A stretch of DNA of 64,000 bases from Luteolibacter sp. SL250 (lineage in GTDB: Bacteria > Verrucomicrobiota > Verrucomicrobiia > Verrucomicrobiales > Akkermansiaceae): positions 2,232,001 to 2,296,000 of the forward strand of contig NZ_CP113054.1 in the NCBI RefSeq assembly GCF_026625605.1, given 5' to 3'. The position numbers and the translations under genes are program-made. Shown in pieces: positions 59,331-64,000 of the stretch (position 1 is the stretch's first letter; each line of letters opens with the position of its first letter). The notes under the pieces were generated by a model. The model was not told the origin of the DNA and did not search any database. It worked only from the letters and a program-made list of their open reading frames with translations.

Positions 59331-61667
59331 ATGCGTCCGAAACACACGACACGAAAAAAGATGACCCACCGCCTTGGTCGGGCCGCCGCCTATTCCTCGC
59401 TCGCGCTGCTTTCGGTGGCTGGAGAACTGAAGGCACAGGATTTCGAGGGAAAGACCATTTCCGAACTGTCGATCCAGTATCGCGGTGCGAAAACGGTCGA
59501 TGAGGCCCGCATCCGCAACCTCATGAACACCAAGGCCGGTTCGACCTACCGCGCCGAAGGCCTGGACAATGACATCCGCACCCTTTTCGCATCCGGTCTG
59601 GTCGATGACGTGCGTTTCCTCGCGGAGCCTTCCGGCGCCGGAGTGAAGGTCATCGCCGAAGTGACGACCCGCCCGGAGCTGGTGGGCGTCGGTTTCGTCG
59701 GTAACACCGTTTTCAAGGACCAGAAGCTGGCCAAGGAGTCCAAGCTCAAGACGGGCAGCGCCCTCAGTGACGAGCAGATCCTGGAAGCCCGCAGGAACAT
59801 CGAGAAATATTACCAAGGCTACGGCTATCCGGACGTTTCCGTGACCCACCGCACCCAGCCGACCAGCCGGGAAGGTGCCTCCGATCTGATCTTCGTCATC
59901 GACGAGGGCCAGAAGAACGAGGTCCGCAAGATCCGCTTCAACGGCAACAACAACTTCACCGCCAGTGAGCTCCGCAAGGAGATGAAGACGAAGGAAAAGG
60001 GCTGGTTCTCCTGGCTCACCAAGTCCGGACGCTTCGAATCCACCCAGCTCGACACCGACCAGGAGGCCATCTCCGACTACTACCAGAGCAAGGGCTACCT
60101 CCGCGTGCAGGTGGATGTCACCCGTGAACCGGTTTCCGACGGTCGTGTGGACCTTGTCGTGAACATCAACGAAGGCGACAAATACACCGTCAACGGCGTC
60201 AGCTTCGGAAAAATGAGTGTCTTCCAATCGGACGAACTCTACCCCGCGCTCACGCTGAACAGCAATTCCGCCTACTCTTCCAAGAAGATGCGGGATGACG
60301 TCACCATGATCCGCAGCTACTACGGCTCCCGCGGCTATGCGGACGTCGTGGTCGATCCCCACATCACCGATGCCGGCCCGAACCGGGTCAACATCCACTA
60401 CAAGATCACCGAAGGCTCCCGCTACCGCGTGGGCAAGGTGAACATCGAGGGTAACACGAAGACCAAGGACAAGGTCATCCGCCGGGAAGTCCCGCTCAAG
60501 CCGGGTGACTGGTTCAACTCCGTGGAACTCGACACCACCAAGGCCCGTCTGGAAAACCTCCAGTACTTCAGCGAGGTGCAGGCTTCCGGCAGCCCGGGCG
60601 GTTCCGGCTACCGCGACGTCAACGTCCTCGTCGAGGAGAAGGCGACCGGTTCCGTCGGTGTCGGCCTCGGTTTCAGCTCCATCGACAGCGTCGTCGGCTT
60701 CCTCAACCTGGAGCAGTCCAACTTCGACCTCTTCAACCCATGGAACTTCACCGGTGGCGGCCAGCGCTTCGCGATGAACCTCCGCCTCGGTTCCGAGCGG
60801 ACGGACTTCAGCATGTCGCTCGTCGAGCCATGGTTCATGGACAAGCAGCTCGCGCTCGGTGGTGAACTCTTCTACCGCCAGTCCACCTACTTCAGCGATT
60901 TCTTCGAACAGACGAACGTCGGTGCCGCCGTTTCCCTCCGCAAGCCGCTGGGCAACCGCAGTTCCCTCAAGTTTGAGTACCGCCTCGAACAGGTGGAGAT
61001 CGACCTGGAGAACAATATTCCTGCGGCCTCCCTCCTCAACGGCGAGGAAGGCGACTTCCTCCGCAGTGCTCTTTCCGCCAACTATATCTATGACAGCCGG
61101 GACAGCACGCTCCTCCCGCGCAGTGGCCACAAGTTCGACGCCGGCCTGACCGTTGCCGGACTCGGCGGGGATGTGGAAACCTTCACCATCTCCCTCCAGG
61201 GCCAGAAATACTGGAACCTCAAGTGGGACACCATCCTCTCCCTCAACGGTGAGCTTGCCTTCGTCGATGGATGGGGTGGCGATGTGCCGATCTTCGAGCG
61301 GATGTTCCTCGGTGGTGGCCGTACTCTCCGTGGATTCGAGTTCCGTGACGTGGGTCCGCGTGACGTCGCGGGCGGCACCGATGAAGTCATCGGCGGCCAG
61401 TCCCTCGGCTTCCTCTCCGTGGAATACACCGTGCCGATCGTTGAGACCGTCCGCGCCGCCGTGTTCTACGACATGGGCTTCGTCAACGCCGGTAGCTGGG
61501 ATCCCAGCCCGTCCGACCTCTACAGCGACGTGGGTGTCGGTATCCGCCTCAAACTGCCGATCAGCCCGCTGCCGCTCGCGCTCGACTACGCCATCCCGGT
61601 CAGCTCGCCTGACAAGGAGGCAGACCAGGGCGGCCAGTTCAACTTCTACCTGAACTACCAGTACTAA
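59331..61667 (+). CDS. bamA: Outer-membrane protein assembly factor BamA
   Basis: A 778-residue protein started at MRPKHTTRKKMTHRLG (59331); another Met at 59379 could also start it. Signal, then five POTRA-like repeats of about 75-80 residues (for example GKTISELSIQYRGAKTVDEA, LVGVGFVGNTVFKDQKLAKE, NEVRKIRFNGNNNFTASELR, KYTVNGVSFGKMSVFQSDE, YRVGKVNIEGNTKTKDKVIR). The C-terminal barrel follows (SVGVGLGFSSIDSVVGFLNL) with ERMFLGGGRTLRGFEFRDVG, the conserved RGF/Y substrate-gate loop, and ends FNFYLNYQY, a C-terminal aromatic as in most barrel proteins. It inserts outer-membrane proteins, confirming a diderm envelope. A terminator follows 26 bases downstream. Confidence 0.96.
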   Translation: MRPKHTTRKKMTHRLGRAAAYSSLALLSVAGELKAQDFEGKTISELSIQYRGAKTVDEARIRNLMNTKAGSTYRAEGLDNDIRTLFASGLVDDVRFLAEPSGAGVKVIAEVTTRPELVGVGFVGNTVFKDQKLAKESKLKTGSALSDEQILEARRNIEKYYQGYGYPDVSVTHRTQPTSREGASDLIFVIDEGQKNEVRKIRFNGNNNFTASELRKEMKTKEKGWFSWLTKSGRFESTQLDTDQEAISDYYQSKGYLRVQVDVTREPVSDGRVDLVVNINEGDKYTVNGVSFGKMSVFQSDELYPALTLNSNSAYSSKKMRDDVTMIRSYYGSRGYADVVVDPHITDAGPNRVNIHYKITEGSRYRVGKVNIEGNTKTKDKVIRREVPLKPGDWFNSVELDTTKARLENLQYFSEVQASGSPGGSGYRDVNVLVEEKATGSVGVGLGFSSIDSVVGFLNLEQSNFDLFNPWNFTGGGQRFAMNLRLGSERTDFSMSLVEPWFMDKQLALGGELFYRQSTYFSDFFEQTNVGAAVSLRKPLGNRSSLKFEYRLEQVEIDLENNIPAASLLNGEEGDFLRSALSANYIYDSRDSTLLPRSGHKFDAGLTVAGLGGDVETFTISLQGQKYWNLKWDTILSLNGELAFVDGWGGDVPIFERMFLGGGRTLRGFEFRDVGPRDVAGGTDEVIGGQSLGFLSVEYTVPIVETVRAAVFYDMGFVNAGSWDPSPSDLYSDVGVGIRLKLPISPLPLALDYAIPVSSPDKEADQGGQFNFYLNYQY

Positions 61668-61693
61668 GAGTCTCGTAGCAGTGCTTTCCGAAG

Positions 61694-61726
61694 AACCGGC
61701 CTTCCGCGAGGGAGGCCGGTTTTTTT
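61694..61726 (+). terminator. Rho-independent terminator of bamA
   Basis: ACCGGCCT, a 10-base loop, AGGCCGGT, then seven T. A strong stem of eight G/C-rich pairs right after the bamA stop. The remaining intergenic DNA (61727-61977) shows nothing else I can support. Confidence 0.9.
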
Positions 61727-61977
61727 GTGAGCTTCCCTTGGTAAGGGATCACTGGCATCTCTGGTGCGCAGATGAAGTTCTGCTCCGGCTGCAATGACGG
61801 AGCATCAAACGTCGCCACCTTTCAAACCTACAGGGATTCAATTCTGTGGGGCCATATTGGACCCATCCGTAATTCGATTTCCTAAATCGCAGGACTGCCG
61901 GAGGATCTTTATCGGCCGGGGCGAGAATCGGCTCCGGAACACTGCTGAAGCGCGGAATCCTTACCGGGTAATAATCC

Positions 61978-62196
61978 ATGAAACCGAAAACTTTTAGTGA
62001 TGCACCTGGATGGGAGTTCCGGATGGATGAGGTCTCGGCGAATGTATTCGTTGTGGTTGGCAGTGATGCCGAAGGTCGAACAATCGAAAAGATCGGAACC
62101 GACCCCTATGCTCTGCTTGGGGAGTGCCACCAAGAAGCGAAGCAAATATCATCCCCGCAAGGCGATGCTGACATTGCTGATCGGCACGATGGATGA
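61978..62196 (+). CDS. Small hypothetical protein
   Basis: A 72-residue ORF: KPKTFSDAPGWEFRMDEVSA, NVFVVVGSDAEGRTIEKIGT and DPYALLGECHQEAKQI. The sequence reads like a real compact domain, with alternating strand/helix character ending in an amphipathic helix. Unknown family. The last residues (SSPQGDADIADRHDG) look like run-on. In the next frame (about 62162-62290) there is another protein-like phrase, MDDAERWRGTLVEFFADEGF, which might be a frameshifted extension. Confidence 0.5.
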   Translation: MKPKTFSDAPGWEFRMDEVSANVFVVVGSDAEGRTIEKIGTDPYALLGECHQEAKQISSPQGDADIADRHDG

Positions 62197-62288
62197 CGCG
62201 GAGCGATGGCGCGGGACGCTCGTCGAGTTCTTTGCGGATGAGGGTTTCCGCGTCGAACTGCGACCTGTGATCCGGGTCCCGGCTCACA

Positions 62289-62640
62289 TCACTTCACTGA
62301 GTAGATGCGGGAGTCGATCGGCACGGACTTGTGGAGCACCTCCACCGACATTTCCTGAAGGCACCCACCGCACCCACCGCAGCTTGCGGGGCTTCTTGCC
62401 GAGGACGGGGAGGATCGAAGGGGGCAACATCCTGTTTGAACTCAAGCACGACTTCCTTTCCATATCCGGAAAGGATGGCGGATGAAACCTCCAGCGGGCT
62501 GCGAGACATCCCGAGCGAAGCGGAGATCTCGGCCATGGGCCTGAAAGGAGGGGGGAGCGGGACAGGAGGAGAAAGGCGGTGGTCCAGGTGAGGAGGAATG
62601 CCATCGCGAGGAGGGCAGCAGCTGTCGCTCTCCGTTTCAT
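62289..62640 (-). pseudogene. Likely frameshifted small exported-protein gene
   Basis: From ATG 62640 the minus strand encodes a good signal/TM start (KRRATAAALLAMAFLLTWTT, then AFLLL). The coding character then moves to a second frame (MAEISASLGMSRSPLEVSSA, then ILSGYGKEVVLEF) and finally to a third (LQEMSVEVLHKSV...) ending at a stop at 62289. Two frame changes seem needed, near a run of six C (CTCCCCCC) and near a short duplicated GCGGTGGGT. This suggests a pseudogene or sequencing errors; no family is recognised. Confidence 0.4.
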
Positions 62641-62662
62641 GGGCACTGCTGATTCGTGCGCA

Positions 62663-64000
62663 TCAAACCACCGCCGCATCCGCCACTCGCATGCCGTCGA
62701 GCGCCGCGCTGACGATGCCGCCGGCATAGCCCGCGCCTTCGCCGCAGGGGAACAGTCCCTTGATCTCCGGGTGCTCCAGTGTGTCGTCCCGGCGGGGGAT
62801 CCGCACGGGTGAACTGGTGCGCGTCTCGAAACCAAGGAGCAGCGACTCGCTGGAGACATAGCCTCGCATCTGGGTGCCGAAGAGTTTCAGACCCTCCCGC
62901 ATGCGGCTGGTGATCCACTTTGGCAGCAGCTCATGGAGCGGGGAGGATTTCGCGCCGGGGAAATAGCTCGTCTCCGGCAGGTCGGTGGAGATTTTCCCGG
63001 CGATGTAGTCCGTGACCCGCTGGCCGGGAGCGACTTGTCCGCCACCGCCCGCTTTTTTCGCCGTTTGCTCAAGTTGCTTCTGGAAGACGATGCCCGCCAG
63101 CACGCCGTGCTCCCGGGTGTGATCCTGGATGTCCTCCGGCTCCACGGTGGAGATCATGCCGGAGTTCGCGAAAGGGGAGTCACGCCGGGAAAGGCTCATG
63201 CCGTTCACCACCACCTCGTCATTCTCCGTCGCGGCGGGGACGATCCAGCCGCCCGGACACATACAGAAGGAATGGACGCCGCGGCCGCGGATCTTCGTCG
63301 CCAGACGGTAGCGTGCGGCGGGCAACAGCTCCGGGCGGGGTTGGCCTGGAGAAAGGTGGTACTGCACCCGGTCGATGAACGGCTGCGGGTGCTCGATGCG
63401 GAAGCCGACGGCGAAGGGCTTCTGCTCCATCAGGACCTTCTTTTCCGCCAGCAGCTTGTAGATGTCCCGCGCGGAATGGCCGGTGGCGAGGATCACGCTG
63501 TCCGCGGTGATCTCCTCCCCGCTGGCGGTGACCACGCCATGGAGTCGGTTCCCGGTGAGCAGGAAATCCACCACCTTTGTCTGGAAGCGGACTTCTCCGC
63601 CGGAGGCGATGATCGAGCCGCGGATGGCCTTCACCACATTCGGCAGCAGGTTCGAGCCGATGTGCGGGTGTGCGTCCGTCAGGATCCGCTCCGGCGCGCC
63701 GTGGGCGACCAGGATCTCATAAACGCGGGCGACCGGGCCGCGCTTGGTGGCGCGGGTGTAGAGCTTGCCGTCGGAGTAGGTGCCCGCACCGCCTTCGCCG
63801 AAGCAGTAGTTCGACTCCTCGATCACCCGTCCCTCTCGCAGGATGGGTGCCAGGTCGAACCGGCGCGCACTGGCGTCCTTGCCACGCTCCAGGACGATCG
63901 GTTTCACCCCCGTCTCCAGGCAGCGCAGCGCCGCGAAAAGCCCGGCCGGGCCGCAGCCGACGATGATCGCCGTCTTCGCATCGGCGGCCAGGGGAGGGCA
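62663..64000 (-). CDS. NAD(FAD)-dependent dehydrogenase (YhiN/HI0933-like or FAD-dependent reductase), N-terminus missing
   Basis: The reading frame runs off the right edge: after KTAIIVGCGPAGLFAALRC (the FAD-binding GxGxxG, encoded up to base 64000) comes LETGVKPIVLERGKDAS, then CFGEGGAGTYSDGKLYTRAT, EITADSVILATGHSARDIYK and GLFPCGEGAGYAGGIVSAAL at the C-terminal FAD site. At least 445 residues are present. This pattern (SDGKLYTR, TGHSARD, PCGEGAGYAGGI) is that of the 'uncharacterised FAD-dependent dehydrogenase' group, with unknown substrate, sometimes grouped with geranylgeranyl reductase-like oxidoreductases. The true start lies outside the window. Confidence 0.88.
   Translation of the reverse strand, partial: CPPLAADAKTAIIVGCGPAGLFAALRCLETGVKPIVLERGKDASARRFDLAPILREGRVIEESNYCFGEGGAGTYSDGKLYTRATKRGPVARVYEILVAHGAPERILTDAHPHIGSNLLPNVVKAIRGSIIASGGEVRFQTKVVDFLLTGNRLHGVVTASGEEITADSVILATGHSARDIYKLLAEKKVLMEQKPFAVGFRIEHPQPFIDRVQYHLSPGQPRPELLPAARYRLATKIRGRGVHSFCMCPGGWIVPAATENDEVVVNGMSLSRRDSPFANSGMISTVEPEDIQDHTREHGVLAGIVFQKQLEQTAKKAGGGGQVAPGQRVTDYIAGKISTDLPETSYFPGAKSSPLHELLPKWITSRMREGLKLFGTQMRGYVSSESLLLGFETRTSSPVRIPRRDDTLEHPEIKGLFPCGEGAGYAGGIVSAALDGMRVADAAVV

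Noticed and set aside
59256..61130. A 624-codon minus-strand frame inside bamA
   Set aside because: Val/Glu/Gly-rich antisense shadow of the POTRA repeats; bamA is unambiguous.

Overview
The window is GC-rich, gene-dense chromosomal DNA that most resembles a free-living member of the Verrucomicrobiota (Verrucomicrobiaceae/Luteolibacter type). The signs are three PEP-CTERM exosorting proteins, PVC-type multidomain cytochrome (DUF1587-DUF1585) and DUF1552 proteins, the N-terminus of a PVC-type membrane-bound dehydrogenase, several SGNH esterases with secreted glycan-active enzymes, and Tat-exported oxidoreductases. This is an inference from gene families, not from a marker-gene tree. I found no rRNA, CRISPR array, insertion sequence, phage region or recognisable defence island.

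Layout. 1-11.3 kb: a partial PVC dehydrogenase, a ceramidase-like protein, an SGNH hydrolase, a PEP-CTERM protein, a LacI regulator and GH16 glucanase, a second PEP-CTERM protein, an L,D-transpeptidase-like protein, a DUF3108 protein and a bacterial dynamin-like GTPase. 11.3-20.6 kb: polysaccharide deacetylase, MTA phosphorylase, tRNA-Arg(TCT), an esterase, a sialidase-like protein, OsmC, a YgiC/YgiB-like pair and another SGNH hydrolase. 20.6-31.8 kb: xylose isomerase with a divergent PAS-AraC regulator, a clan-A-like glycosidase, a Ku/LigD NHEJ operon, YihY, SDR and a third PEP-CTERM protein. 31.8-46.5 kb: DUF1552, Gfo/Idh/MocA, several secreted proteins of unknown function, a large ABCG-like transporter with a coupled 68-residue ORF, the DUF1592 cytochrome, an SGNH hydrolase and a lipoprotein L,D-transpeptidase. 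46.5-55.7 kb: LOG-family hydrolase, a divergent ogt / ada-alkA alkylation-repair pair, a rhodanese-YceI fusion, nagB-nagA, and an ArsR-controlled SRPBCC/DUF899 operon. 55.7-64 kb: DUF418 protein, a DUF2007/zinc-ribbon protein, an ABC-F ATPase, bamA and a partial FAD-dependent dehydrogenase.

How the genes fit together. Much of the window serves scavenging of complex glycans: GH16, the clan-A glycosidase, the sialidase-like protein, esterases, polysaccharide deacetylase, xylA and nagBA. Envelope work is represented by bamA, two L,D-transpeptidases, the transporter and PEP-CTERM proteins. DNA repair appears twice: end joining and alkylation repair.

The most notable unexplained signal is in the intergenic DNA. 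Several sequence families of short hairpin repeats, most with a GTAG or GTAA foot, sit between genes, often as inverted pairs. In several places the foot itself supplies the stop codon of the upstream gene. This looks like a REP/BIME system mobilised in trans, with no transposase inside this window. Candidate operators were also read for the LacI, Ada/Ogt and ArsR loci.
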